A stretch of DNA of 64,000 nucleotides from Rheinheimera riviphila (GCF_004005945.1 NZ_SACS01000021.1:1-64000); one strand, 5' to 3'; shown: positions 49,586 to 59,034, numbered from the stretch's first letter. Numbers and translations: made by a program. Notes: generated from the letters alone by a model not told the origin.

Positions 49586-50428
49586 ATGCGGATCTCAAAA
49601 ACTATCGTGGTCAGCGAGCAAGCACTTGCGATTGATGTGCTTTGCGTTGCGGTGCCGGAACTGTCAAAAGCGCGGCTGAAAGATGCGATGAACAAAGGTG
49701 CCGTCAGCTGGCAACGTGGCAAACAGCACAAAAGATTACGCCGGGCACAAAGCCCGGTCGCAGCTGGTGAGCAACTGCATTTAAATTATGACAGCGATTT
49801 ACTGCAACGCAGCTGTGATGCACCGGTGCTGGTGGCGGATGAAGGTAATTTCAGTGTCTGGTATAAGCCGGCCGGTATGTTGTCGCAAGGCAACGAATGG
49901 GGTGACCATCTGAGTTTGCTGCGGGTGGTCGAACTTTATCATCAAAGCAAAAGGCCGGTATTTTTACTGCACCGGTTGGATCGGGAAGCCAGTGGTTTAA
50001 TGTTAGTGGCGCATCAGCAGAAAACTGCAGCGGAACTCAGTCTGCTGATCCAACAACATCAAATCAGCAAAAAATATCAGGTACTGGTGCTGGGGAAGCT
50101 AGATGCTACCTTGGTGGCTGCGGGGCAAATTCATGCCGTGCTTGACGGTAAAGCCTGTGAAACCAGGTTCAGCCCGGTCGCAGGCTGGCAGGAACCGACA
50201 ACTACGTTGCTGGATATCACGCTGATTAGTGGTCGAAAACATCAGATCCGCCGTCATTTTGCTGACATTGGCCATCCGGTGATGGGCGATCCTCGTTACG
50301 GCAGCAACAATCAGGATGCGGCAGGTTTAGGGTTACAGGCCGTGGAATTGAGTTTTGCGCTGGGCGGTGGCCGACGTAAATATCATTATCAACTGCCGGC
50401 TGAACTACGTCGTTATGGCGTGAAGTGA
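49586..50428 (+). CDS. RluA-family pseudouridine synthase
   Basis: 280 residues with the RluA signature HRLDREASGL (catalytic Asp), WYKPAGMLSQGN and the C-terminal SGRKHQIRRHFADIGHPVMGDPRYG. An N-terminal S4-like segment (about 10-65) is suggested by LSKARLKDAMNKGAV. It differs clearly from the RluA at 38924; the target RNA is not deducible. Divergent from the GlyGly-CTERM gene. Confidence 0.85.
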   Translation: MRISKTIVVSEQALAIDVLCVAVPELSKARLKDAMNKGAVSWQRGKQHKRLRRAQSPVAAGEQLHLNYDSDLLQRSCDAPVLVADEGNFSVWYKPAGMLSQGNEWGDHLSLLRVVELYHQSKRPVFLLHRLDREASGLMLVAHQQKTAAELSLLIQQHQISKKYQVLVLGKLDATLVAAGQIHAVLDGKACETRFSPVAGWQEPTTTLLDITLISGRKHQIRRHFADIGHPVMGDPRYGSNNQDAAGLGLQAVELSFALGGGRRKYHYQLPAELRRYGVK

Positions 50429-50487
50429 CGGAGTTTCTTTAATTTTGCGTTAATCATCAGGCCACAGAAGTGATTGTGTCCAAATGA

Positions 50488-52494
50488 TTAATGCGGCTTC
50501 GCCAGCGGCAAATCGTTACAGGTTAAACTAATCAGCCCTAGGCGCAGCGCGTTGGTAATGTCGCCGCGGACGTTTTCAGTTTGCCAACTACAAGGATTGC
50601 GCTGTGAACAGTACAACTGCACCCGGTATAACTGCTGTGCTTTTTGTTGTTGAGCCGCTAGTTGCCAGCTGAGCCACACCAGTTCGCGCAGGCCAGCCAA
50701 GTCTGCCGGTTGCCAGTAATCGCCAAGCAACGGCTGTAGTGGTGCGACAAAGCTGTACAGCGTTGGTTTTGTTGGCAGTTGTGCCTGTTGTTGCAACAAT
50801 AAGTAATTCAGTTGTTGTTCGATTTGAGCAAAGCCTGCGGGTGGACAACGCCAGATCAGCCATACCGCGTCGGTGTGCACGGCATAACTGGCCAGATGTT
50901 CAGCGGGCAAGGCGCTGATCAATTGCTGCATGGCACGACGCAGAGTTTGCTCACCACACAGAAACTTAAACTGCTGTGGTTGTGCCAGTTGAATGCACTG
51001 CAGCTGCAGCGGTTGGGATTTGTGATACTCGCGCTGCAGTTTACGGCAAAACTCAGTCCAACTAGCGGCTTGTGGCAGATGGGTCGCCTCAGTCAGATCT
51101 TCTCGGCTCCTGCCCTGTCGTTTCCGTCTGAATAACCAGAACAGACTTGCCACCCAACTGATAGATAATATTAAAATAGCTAGTTGGTACCAGCGCTGCT
51201 GACGTTGCAATCCAGTCAATTGTTGTTGCTGCTGTTGCAGCTGCAAGCTGTTATTCAGCAAATCCAGGGTGTATTTTTGTTGGTTTTTCAGTAAGGTGCT
51301 CTGCAATACGCTGGCCTTTTCGCTGGCCAGAAATGCCGGCTGCCACTGTAAGCGCGCTGCGTTTAACTGCGCCGCCATCTGCCAATACCGTTGTTGCAGA
51401 AAATCCGGTAAGTCGGCCAGTAAAGTCTCCGCTGGCATGGCAGCGCTAGCGGCTTCAACATCCTGCTGTTGCAAGGCAACCTCAACGATCGCCAAACTGA
51501 CTTCCAGTTGCTGGCCTGCATGCTCTAACTGATTAAACAGCTGCAGTGCTTTATTCAGCTGTTGTCTGGCTTGCGGCAATTGTTGTTGCTGCATCGCCCA
51601 CTGCGCTTGTCCGAAGTACACCAGCCCGAGTAAATGGACATCCTGTAATTCAGTGGCAAGCTGTAGGGCTTTAGCCAAAATCGGTTCTGCCGCAACCGGA
51701 TCGGCCAGTTGTAGGTAAGTTTCGGCCTGATTAATCCATACACTCAGCCGTTGCCGGCTGTCCGCTGGTTTCTGGAACAGCTGTTCGGCTTTGGCAAAAT
51801 GCTCCAGTGCCAGGTTTTGCTGCGATAACTTGCGATAGGCCATCCCCAATCGCAAATGAATAGAGCCTAACGACGTGGTGCGGTCCAATTCAATCGCTAA
51901 GGCCAGCGCCCGGCTCAGATGTAATTGGGTCAGCACAAAGTTGTTTTGCTGTAGCGCCAGTCGGCCAGCAGTCAGTCGTGCCTGTAATTCCGGCAGCGGT
52001 AGCTGATGTTCAGTGGCGATGGCGATACTGAGCTCGGCATACCGAATGGCTTCGGTCATGTTGCCGGTTTGATTGTAGGCCTGGGCAAAACTTTCATACA
52101 CGCTGGTTTGTAACTGTGGTTTATTCGCCGAGTTCAGGCTGGTGAGTTTGGTTTCAGCCAGTTGCAGTGCCGCCAATGCTTGTTGATTATCGCGAAATAA
52201 CATGCCGTAAATCAGCGCTTTTTGCTCCAGCGCCTGTACGGTAACGTCGTCAGCTAAGCCCAGCTGCAAAGCCATATTGACACTACTGAGCGCCGCATCT
52301 TTGTTTTGCAGACGCAAATAGGCATGGGCGAGTTTGTACCAGTGGATGGCATCCCGTTGTTCAACCGCGACTTCACTCAGTTCGCTGGCAAATCGCGCCG
52401 GTTCACGCTGAATTTGTTGGATGTCGGTGGCCAACGGATCTGCGTGCAACGGGGCGCTCAGACACCACAAAATGATTAACCAACGACTATTCAA
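50488..52494 (-). CDS. TPR membrane protein with degenerate GGDEF-like domain
   Basis: I favour TTG 52494, with AGGAG eight bases upstream, because it gives a direct signal peptide (LNSRWLIILWCLSAPLHA); the frame is open to 52542. About 668 residues: periplasmic TPR helices (about 40-400), a membrane helix (about 433-454; QLAILILSISWVASLFWLF), then a cytoplasmic domain. Its order of elements follows GGDEF domains, but the active-site loop reads VHTDAVWLIW where GGDEF-(F/L)-x-hydrophobic is expected. So it is probably not a cyclase but may bind a partner or nucleotide. Gln/Leu rich throughout. Confidence 0.6.
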   Translation of the reverse strand: MNSRWLIILWCLSAPLHADPLATDIQQIQREPARFASELSEVAVEQRDAIHWYKLAHAYLRLQNKDAALSSVNMALQLGLADDVTVQALEQKALIYGMLFRDNQQALAALQLAETKLTSLNSANKPQLQTSVYESFAQAYNQTGNMTEAIRYAELSIAIATEHQLPLPELQARLTAGRLALQQNNFVLTQLHLSRALALAIELDRTTSLGSIHLRLGMAYRKLSQQNLALEHFAKAEQLFQKPADSRQRLSVWINQAETYLQLADPVAAEPILAKALQLATELQDVHLLGLVYFGQAQWAMQQQQLPQARQQLNKALQLFNQLEHAGQQLEVSLAIVEVALQQQDVEAASAAMPAETLLADLPDFLQQRYWQMAAQLNAARLQWQPAFLASEKASVLQSTLLKNQQKYTLDLLNNSLQLQQQQQQLTGLQRQQRWYQLAILILSISWVASLFWLFRRKRQGRSREDLTEATHLPQAASWTEFCRKLQREYHKSQPLQLQCIQLAQPQQFKFLCGEQTLRRAMQQLISALPAEHLASYAVHTDAVWLIWRCPPAGFAQIEQQLNYLLLQQQAQLPTKPTLYSFVAPLQPLLGDYWQPADLAGLRELVWLSWQLAAQQQKAQQLYRVQLYCSQRNPCSWQTENVRGDITNALRLGLISLTCNDLPLAKPH

Positions 52495-52625
52495 CTGGGC
52501 TGCTCCTGCAAGAAAAGTAATGTCGGCATGATGTCGCTGCACTACAAACGCCTAGTGTACTCTGGTGGCAGTGGACCAGCCAAACACTATTGACCACAAA
52601 AGCGGAACTTAACTGCCAAACAGCT

Positions 52626-53576
52626 CTAGCAACAACGTTTGGGTGTCCCGGCAAAAAAGCTGCGGATGTTGTCAGCGGTTTGTTCGACCAATGTTTGCAT
52701 CGCTTGCTGACTGGCCCAGCCGACATGGGGTGAAATGAGGATGTTTGGTACGTCTGGTTGCAACAGCGGGTGATCAAGAGGTGGTGGTTCGATGTCTAAT
52801 ACATCAAGTGCGGCGCCGGCCAGCTGGCCGCTTTTCAGCACTTGGGCCAGTGCGGTGGAGTCAATCAGACTGCCACGGGCAGTATTGAGCAGCACCGCCG
52901 AGGGTTTCAGCCAGCTTAAGGTTTCGCGATTTAACAGCTGTTGATTGTCGGCGGTCGCGGGGCAGTGCAGTGACAGGACATCGGCTTGCTGTAACGCCTG
53001 GCGAAAACTCAGTCGTCCTTTGCGAACAACGGCGCTGTCCGGTCGCTCGGCGATCAGAATGTTCATGCCAAATGCGGCCGCCAGTTGCGCGGTCGCCTGT
53101 CCCAATCCGCCGTAACCGACCACAGTAAAATTCAGCCCGGCTAATTGCCGGATCGGGTAACCCAACCAGCAAAACTGCGGGCTTCGGCTCCAGGCGCCTT
53201 GTTGCACCGCCTGCTGATAAGGCACGATTTGATTAAACAATCCCAGCAACAACGCCAGCGCTTGCTGCGGCACTGCGTGCTGGGCGTAGTCACGGGCGTT
53301 GCAGACGGTGATCCCGGCCGCTGCTGCTGCTATCAGATCAACATTATTAACGCCGGTGGCGGCAACACAAATCAGTTTCAAGTTGGGTAATTGCGCCAAG
53401 GTGGTCGCGTTTAGCACCACTTTATTGACGATTGCGACCCTGGCGTCAGCCAACCGAGCCAGTACTTCGTCAGGCGCAGTGTGCGGGTAGCATTTAAACG
53501 GCATTGCTAATTGTTGCAACGGGCTTAAATCAACGTCCGGCAAAGTTGCCTGATCCAAAAATACCAGCTGAGGCAT
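52626..53576 (-). CDS. D-isomer-specific 2-hydroxyacid dehydrogenase
   Basis: 316-residue NAD-dependent dehydrogenase of the glycerate/phosphoglycerate dehydrogenase superfamily. NAD-binding VVGYGGLGQATAQLAAAFGM, NTARGSLID with the substrate Arg, LDIEPPP with the Glu and SPHVGWAS with the catalytic His are all present. Nearest by feel to HprA (hydroxypyruvate reductase), but substrate is not assignable. It precedes the TPR gene on the same strand by about 130 bp. Confidence 0.85.
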   Translation of the reverse strand: MPQLVFLDQATLPDVDLSPLQQLAMPFKCYPHTAPDEVLARLADARVAIVNKVVLNATTLAQLPNLKLICVAATGVNNVDLIAAAAAGITVCNARDYAQHAVPQQALALLLGLFNQIVPYQQAVQQGAWSRSPQFCWLGYPIRQLAGLNFTVVGYGGLGQATAQLAAAFGMNILIAERPDSAVVRKGRLSFRQALQQADVLSLHCPATADNQQLLNRETLSWLKPSAVLLNTARGSLIDSTALAQVLKSGQLAGAALDVLDIEPPPLDHPLLQPDVPNILISPHVGWASQQAMQTLVEQTADNIRSFFAGTPKRCC

Positions 53577-53640
53577 TGGCTGTCCTTATTCGTGTAAAGC
53601 TTGCTTTTAGCAAAAGAAACACCTATTGATAAAGTAGCTT

Positions 53641-54420
53641 ATGATTTTTAATGATCCGACGATGTTTGGCGCTGGATGGCAGTCTATGTTTGTATTGAAG
53701 GTTCATTTTGCCATAACCCGTTACTGCTGCGGCATGTTGTTGCTGTTGTTTTTGCCGGCTGTGATGGCGAAATCGATTACGATCGCGGCTTCTCCGTGGC
53801 AAGGACTGACCCATGCCGACGGCTCTGGTTTATATTTTCAGATTTTCCGCGAAGCGATGGCCAGCCAGGATATCAAACTGAATTTTCGGCTCAGTAACTG
53901 GAAGCGGGCAAAACACATGTTTTATGCCAAGCGGGCTGATGTGTTGTTGGCGGATTATCACCACGAAGATCCCAGTCGGTTTTTTCCACGCTGGCATCTG
54001 GATTATGATCAAAGTGTGCAGTTGTACAGCCTACAGCCGCTGCAAAACTTAGCCCAGTTAAAAGACCGTCCGGTGGGCTGGTTGTTGGGGTATGACTTTG
54101 ATCAGTATTTACCGGTTCCGGTTGAACCCTATGAAGTGGCCACTGAAGAAGAAGGTTTTATGCTGTTGCAACACCAACGGCTGGCGGCATTTATCAGCTA
54201 TCAGAGTCATCAACCAGATCCAATGGTGCTGCCGCTGTATAGTCTGGAGATTTTAGCAGCACAGCCACTTTACCCATTGTTTCAGAACGATTTTGAAGGC
54301 AGACAGCTGGCCAGAGCTTATGATTTGGGTATGGCGCAGCTGTATCGGAGTGGCAGGCTGGCCGAACTCCATCACAGCCGGACCAGCTATCAACATGCTC
54401 GTTATGAACAGGTGAAATAA
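53641..54420 (+). CDS. Periplasmic solute-binding-like protein (SBP family 3)
   Basis: Up to 259 residues. A hydrophobic segment (CCGMLLLLFLPAVMA) just before KSITIAASPWQGLTHADGSGLYFQIFREAM suggests a signal peptide; ATG 53686 may be the real start. The pattern fits family 3 periplasmic binding proteins, many of which lack a transporter in this lineage and work as sensors. No ABC permease or ATPase is adjacent. Ligand unknown. Confidence 0.65.
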   Translation: MIFNDPTMFGAGWQSMFVLKVHFAITRYCCGMLLLLFLPAVMAKSITIAASPWQGLTHADGSGLYFQIFREAMASQDIKLNFRLSNWKRAKHMFYAKRADVLLADYHHEDPSRFFPRWHLDYDQSVQLYSLQPLQNLAQLKDRPVGWLLGYDFDQYLPVPVEPYEVATEEEGFMLLQHQRLAAFISYQSHQPDPMVLPLYSLEILAAQPLYPLFQNDFEGRQLARAYDLGMAQLYRSGRLAELHHSRTSYQHARYEQVK

Positions 54421-54450
54421 TGCTGCCTGTTCGGCTCAGAATAGCCCAGA

Positions 54451-54930
54451 CTAACGATACACCACATCCCCATACATCGGTGCCAACAGGCCCAGCAGCT
54501 GGTTTTGTGCGGCAATGCTAATGTTCTGTTCCGTCATCACTTTCATCAGATGCCGCACCAGATTGTCAAAATCGGCCTGGGTGATTTTAAAACCGGTGTG
54601 ACTTTCCTGCATGCTGACACCGGTGTATTTACACGGGCCACCGCTGAGTTCACAGAGCTGTTCAATCAATAACTTCCGAAATCTGGCAATATCAGTGTCG
54701 CGAAAATGGTGAACGATTTGTGGGTCGTTTTCAATTTCGACCAATAAAGCATCGACGATTTTTTCGATGCCCACTGTGCTGCCAAGCTGTTGATACAGAT
54801 GATCTTTCGAAGCTGTCTGACTACAACCGCTCAGGGCGGTTACCCCAAACACCGCTAAACACAAACTCAGCCATAGGCCGGATAAAGATGATGCTTTCAT
54901 TAGGGATGCTTTGATTAGAGATGCTTTCAT
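54451..54930 (-). CDS. Lipoprotein group I truncated hemoglobin
   Basis: 159 residues: a lipoprotein signal with lipobox LSGC (Cys36) and then a 2-on-2 globin with LYQQLGSTVGIEKIVDALL, LCELSGGPCKYTGVSMQESHTGFKIT (proximal His in QESHTGF) and a normal C terminus. So it appears to be a membrane-tethered globin in the periplasm. The first codons are a 15-bp direct repeat (MKASL-IKASL-MKASS), so the start could be 54930 or 54900. TAATG overlap with the DUF3034 gene. Possible role in O2 or NO chemistry; inferred. Confidence 0.8.
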   Translation of the reverse strand: MKASLIKASLMKASSLSGLWLSLCLAVFGVTALSGCSQTASKDHLYQQLGSTVGIEKIVDALLVEIENDPQIVHHFRDTDIARFRKLLIEQLCELSGGPCKYTGVSMQESHTGFKITQADFDNLVRHLMKVMTEQNISIAAQNQLLGLLAPMYGDVVYR

Positions 54931-55763
54931 TAAAAGGTGGCCTCCAGCGCCAGATAATAGCCTTGTTGTTGGGCGAGGCCAGCGATGCTGCCTAAATCAA
55001 CATAACCACCCACCACACTGAAATTCTGGTTAATAAACCAACCGACAAAAATATCGCGCCAGTGTTCTTCGTCAGCAAAGGCCAGATTGTTTGGTTTTTG
55101 CCGGAATTCAATACCGACCGCCAAATCCGGCCGTAGCAGCACCGCCGCTGAACTTTCAAACATATATTGGTAGTTATTGTGGTTGGCGCCGCCAAAACCG
55201 AGCAAGCCAATTTGGTTGGCTTTAGTGGCGCGAATGGTGGCGTTTAATAACAGGTTGCGACCCGCCACCGCGCCAAAATACACTTTGCTGGCGGCGAGAT
55301 AGACATCGGTACCGGAATCGTTTTGCGCGCCAACGGCCAGGGGTAAACCGGAGTTGCGGTGTTTTTTATACTGTAATCCAACACTGATTTGCGGCAGGCT
55401 GGTGTACAACAATTCACCGGCGATATGGTATTTCAGACCCAAGACGTCCTGCTGTAAATCGCCACCAATAGTATCGAGGTTAAATTTCTGCCGGGTCAGT
55501 GACACTTCCCATTGATTGTTATAACTGGCGCCGATGCCGAAATTTTGTAAGGTAAAGTCATCAACACCGACGCGGCTGGTAAAGCTATTGACCGACCACT
55601 GGCCGCTACTCGCGTAGCCGTTAATCACCGCCCAGGGCACAATGCCACCCCCAGCGGCGCCTTCAATCGAGGTCGAACCGCCGGTGGCAATGACTTTACT
55701 GCCCGCGGCCGCTGGCAATGACAGCATCAATCCAACCAAAGCACAGATCAGTCGTTTCATCAA
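54930..55763 (-). CDS. DUF3034 family outer-membrane-like protein
   Basis: 277 residues with a signal peptide ending near PAAAG (about 20). It starts as DUF3034 proteins do (GGSTSIEGAAGGGIVPWAVINGYA) and continues as alternating amphipathic strands to a terminal Phe (LALEATF), typical of an outer-membrane beta-barrel. Function not known. It overlaps the GGDEF-EAL gene (ATGA) and the globin gene (TAATG), placing all three in one coupled operon. Confidence 0.78.
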   Translation of the reverse strand: MMKRLICALVGLMLSLPAAAGSKVIATGGSTSIEGAAGGGIVPWAVINGYASSGQWSVNSFTSRVGVDDFTLQNFGIGASYNNQWEVSLTRQKFNLDTIGGDLQQDVLGLKYHIAGELLYTSLPQISVGLQYKKHRNSGLPLAVGAQNDSGTDVYLAASKVYFGAVAGRNLLLNATIRATKANQIGLLGFGGANHNNYQYMFESSAAVLLRPDLAVGIEFRQKPNNLAFADEEHWRDIFVGWFINQNFSVVGGYVDLGSIAGLAQQQGYYLALEATF

Positions 55764-58150
55764 AAACTCCCGCTATTATCGCTGCGACCAAACCAACGGT
55801 CGCGACTGGGTTCAAACGTCTGCAGCCATTGCTCAAAGGCTGCTGCCGGCAAGGGTTTGGAGAAAAAATACCCCTGCACTGTATCCACACCATGCTGTTG
55901 TAGTTTGGCAAGGCCGGCGACATTTTCCAAACCTTCCGCTGTCACCTTTAAACCCAGGCCATGTGCCAGTTGAGTGGTGGCTTGCACTATCAGCTCATCA
56001 TTTTGATTATGCTCAATATCTTTAATAAATGCGCGGTCAATTTTCACTTCGTGGACCGGCAATTGTTTCAGATACGCCAATGATGACTGGCCGGTACCAA
56101 AGTCGTCAATCGCCAGTTCGATGCCCATATCCCGCAGCTGGGTTAACACATGAATGACCTGTGCCGGGTCCTGCATCACCGCGCCTTCGGTTACTTCCAA
56201 CGCCAGCGCCGACGGTGACAGCTGAAAATGCTGTAACCGGCTTGCCATCTGCGCTGGCAATTCGGGATTGAGTAAATCGTGCGCCGATAGGTTAATTGCG
56301 ACTTTCATTTTAAGCTGTTGCTGCTGCCAGCGCGTCAGCTGGGCCAGCACCTGGTCAATCATCCAATCCGTCACCAGCGCAATTAAGCCGGAATGTTCGG
56401 CCAACCGGATAAATTCATCCGGCGGAATAAAACCAAGTTCCGGGTGTTGCCAGCGGATCAGCGCCTCAGACGAGTGACAAATTTGCTGGCCAAGGCTGAC
56501 TTTAGGCTGATACACCACAAACATCTGACCACTTTTTAACGACAACGGCAGGTCACGCAGAATGGTTAGTTCGCGCTGATGACTTTCATCCTGACCTGAT
56601 TGATACACCGCCAGATGGTCATGTCGCACCTTGGCGTGCACCATCGCAATATCGGCCCGGCGCAAAGCATCGTCGGCGCTGATCTCGGTCGATTCCAGCA
56701 CATAAAGCGCCAGCGCCAGCGTCAGATTCATGCTGGAACCACCGAGTTTAAATTCCTGACTCAGCGCAAATTGCAGGCTCGCAAGCGGCGTTGTTCGGCT
56801 TTGTTGGGGCGGCTGTTGTGGAAATTGTTGTGGTAGCTGTTGTGGTAAAAGCAGCAAAAATTCATCGCCACCAAGCCGCGCCAGTAATAATGGCGGCTGC
56901 AGGCTTAATAGTGGGCTCGATTTCAGGCGGTTGGCCAGTTGTTGCAGTAACAAATCGCCATTCTGATAACCAAAGGTGTCGTTGATATGTTTAAAGTCTT
57001 TGATGTTGATCAGCAATAATTGCAAGTTCGGCTGGTGCAGCAGCGCTGGTAATTGTTGTTCGACAAAACTGCGGTTGGCGAGGCCGGTCAGTGAATCATG
57101 TTGTGACTGGAACAAGATTTGTTGTTCACGCTGTAAAATATCCTGCTGCATTTTGGTCAGGGTTTGGCTGAGTAAACCCACTTCACCTTTATGAATAAGG
57201 GGCGCTGTTGCTCGGATCCCCTGACCAATTTGCCGTGCAAAATCAGTGAGTTGGCGTAGTGGCTGGGTAATGCTGCGCGCCACCAGATAGGCGAGTAATA
57301 AGGCCAACGATAGGCCAAGACCAAAAATCAACAGCAATTGGCTGCGCGCCTGTAGATAGTTGTCACGCCAGCGGGCAGTGGCTAAATGTAAAAACGCAAA
57401 CAATTGCTGCTGGCTGTCGAGCGCCACGGCGTGGGTTAAATAAGGCGGGATCACATCGTCAAACACCAGATTTTCGCCATCGCCGACACTAGATCCGGTA
57501 TTGTGCGGCAAGGTTGCCGGTAGCTGTTGTTGCAAGGTGGTGGCCAGTAGTAGCTGCTGGCCCGGCGTCACCCGGCTGAAGCTGATGTCCAGATCGGTCA
57601 CACCTTTGATTTGGGTGGCTAAATCCTGATCCAATAAAAACCCCATGCCGACCCAAGCGATCAGCTGCGGGGCTTTCACCGGCATCATTACCAACTGATA
57701 AGCGTCGTCACCGATCAGCACAATATCGGCCAGACTGTCGCGGCCACTTTGCTTCATTTCTTTATATAAAATTGTGATTTGCGTCTGGCTGATTTGTTGC
57801 TGTGTGCTGGCAAGTAATTCGCCGCTGGGGGATAACAACACACTGACATTGGCCTGAATACGGCCACCATGATTCTCCAGCACCGAGGCGATGGTTTCCT
57901 GCTCGGACGTTGCCACGGCGCGGCGAAAACCAAAATCACTGGCAACGATCCGTACTGAAGTACTGAGCTGCTCGGAGCGGTTGGCGAGGGCTTGCTGGAA
58001 CACTTTGCTGGCGACCGACAACGACTGCTGCGCCTGAGAATAACTGTCCCGTTTCATCGCACTGAGCGTGGCAAAACCAATGGCAACCGCCATCAAGCTG
58101 AGCAAGCCTAACAATAATAAGATCAATCGGATGCGTAACGAATCGAACAT
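55760..58150 (-). CDS. Membrane GGDEF-EAL c-di-GMP signalling protein
   Basis: ATG 58150 (GAGG upstream) gives 796 residues. Membrane helix 5-30, a periplasmic sensor (about 32-265), membrane helix 270-291, HAMP 292-345, GGDEF (350-520) with intact GGDEF at 427-431, and EAL (535-796) with EALIRW (562-567), IDDFGTGQSSLAYLK, KIDRAFI and EGLE. Both domains keep key residues, so cyclase, phosphodiesterase or both are possible. A Gln/Pro-rich insert (about 437-451) interrupts the GGDEF domain right after its signature. First gene of the operon with DUF3034 and globin. Confidence 0.88.
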   Translation of the reverse strand: MFDSLRIRLILLLLGLLSLMAVAIGFATLSAMKRDSYSQAQQSLSVASKVFQQALANRSEQLSTSVRIVASDFGFRRAVATSEQETIASVLENHGGRIQANVSVLLSPSGELLASTQQQISQTQITILYKEMKQSGRDSLADIVLIGDDAYQLVMMPVKAPQLIAWVGMGFLLDQDLATQIKGVTDLDISFSRVTPGQQLLLATTLQQQLPATLPHNTGSSVGDGENLVFDDVIPPYLTHAVALDSQQQLFAFLHLATARWRDNYLQARSQLLLIFGLGLSLALLLAYLVARSITQPLRQLTDFARQIGQGIRATAPLIHKGEVGLLSQTLTKMQQDILQREQQILFQSQHDSLTGLANRSFVEQQLPALLHQPNLQLLLINIKDFKHINDTFGYQNGDLLLQQLANRLKSSPLLSLQPPLLLARLGGDEFLLLLPQQLPQQFPQQPPQQSRTTPLASLQFALSQEFKLGGSSMNLTLALALYVLESTEISADDALRRADIAMVHAKVRHDHLAVYQSGQDESHQRELTILRDLPLSLKSGQMFVVYQPKVSLGQQICHSSEALIRWQHPELGFIPPDEFIRLAEHSGLIALVTDWMIDQVLAQLTRWQQQQLKMKVAINLSAHDLLNPELPAQMASRLQHFQLSPSALALEVTEGAVMQDPAQVIHVLTQLRDMGIELAIDDFGTGQSSLAYLKQLPVHEVKIDRAFIKDIEHNQNDELIVQATTQLAHGLGLKVTAEGLENVAGLAKLQQHGVDTVQGYFFSKPLPAAAFEQWLQTFEPSRDRWFGRSDNSGSF

Positions 58151-58512
58151 GAGACCTCGGTGATATTCGGTCCTCAGCAATAACCTGAGCATACCATAAT
58201 CGAAACATAACAAAAGTTACGGATTTGCATATCCATCTGATTTTTAGACAGTTCAACCGGTTTATTTCGGACTTTACTGCTGATTTTGTGGTAGCGGCTG
58301 GTCTTTAGATGAAGTAAAACCAGCATCTAACCTTAAGCTGGGATCGGCAGAACTTCAAATTTCGGCCGCAGGGTGATCAGGATCTTTCAGAATCTTCAGC
58401 TGTGCGAGGGCGCTTTACAGTGTGAAACGAACTGGCTGGCAGTACAATTGCTGACGAACCAATTACTGACGAACAGGGATTATTTGGCCCTGCTATCTGC
58501 TGATTGTGGTGC

Positions 58513-58947
58513 TCAGCATTGCGCTATATGTGACTGGCTCAGCATTCCTTCCTGAATGGTGGCGGCCAGAAAGTCGTAGTATTTGGACCAGGCGTTTTCT
58601 ATGTTGGCGTTGCACTGACCTTTTAATTCATGCTGAATCGCCAAGAGCAGGGCTGATTTGACAATGCCAAAGTGACACGATTCGACACCATAAGCGCGGT
58701 GCCTTTCGCCTAAATTCAGGAGGGTCGTTCGAAGTGATTCCGGATGCGTCACATTGCCGACCGCAGTGCTGAAAATGATGAAAAAATGCTGTTCGATCAG
58801 TTGACGATCACTTTTGAACATTGGTTTAATCATCGGAGCCAATTCAAACAAACAATCATAAAAAAGCTTTGCAAAGCTTTTCTCGGCCTGATCCAGCAAT
58901 AAAAAGGTCGAGGTGATGGTGTGTTTTTCGACCACAGTCAATTCCAT
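58513..58947 (-). CDS. Single-domain globin
   Basis: ATG 58947 is favoured by GGAGAG six bases upstream and gives 144 residues; an ATG at 58962 adds five. Globin pattern with helix-F GERHRAYGVESCHFGIVKSALLLAI (proximal His) and helix-H AWSKYYDFLAATI, resembling flavohemoglobin N-domains and Vgb-like globins without a reductase. About 360 bp upstream of the GGDEF-EAL start codon, same strand. Bases 58151-58512 between them hold no gene or clear terminator. Likely ligands O2 or NO. Confidence 0.72.
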   Translation of the reverse strand: MELTVVEKHTITSTFLLLDQAEKSFAKLFYDCLFELAPMIKPMFKSDRQLIEQHFFIIFSTAVGNVTHPESLRTTLLNLGERHRAYGVESCHFGIVKSALLLAIQHELKGQCNANIENAWSKYYDFLAATIQEGMLSQSHIAQC

Positions 58948-59034
58948 TTGAACTCTCTCCATCGCTTAAATAAGCTGTGGTTAATACTATAGTCCGAAGT
59001 GCTACCCCAATTGTGATTTAATAAAGTCAAAAAA

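Noticed and set aside
58373-58555. 60-residue plus-strand reading frame upstream of the GGDEF-EAL gene
   Set aside because: No ribosome site, no family resemblance, and it runs into the globin gene on the other strand.
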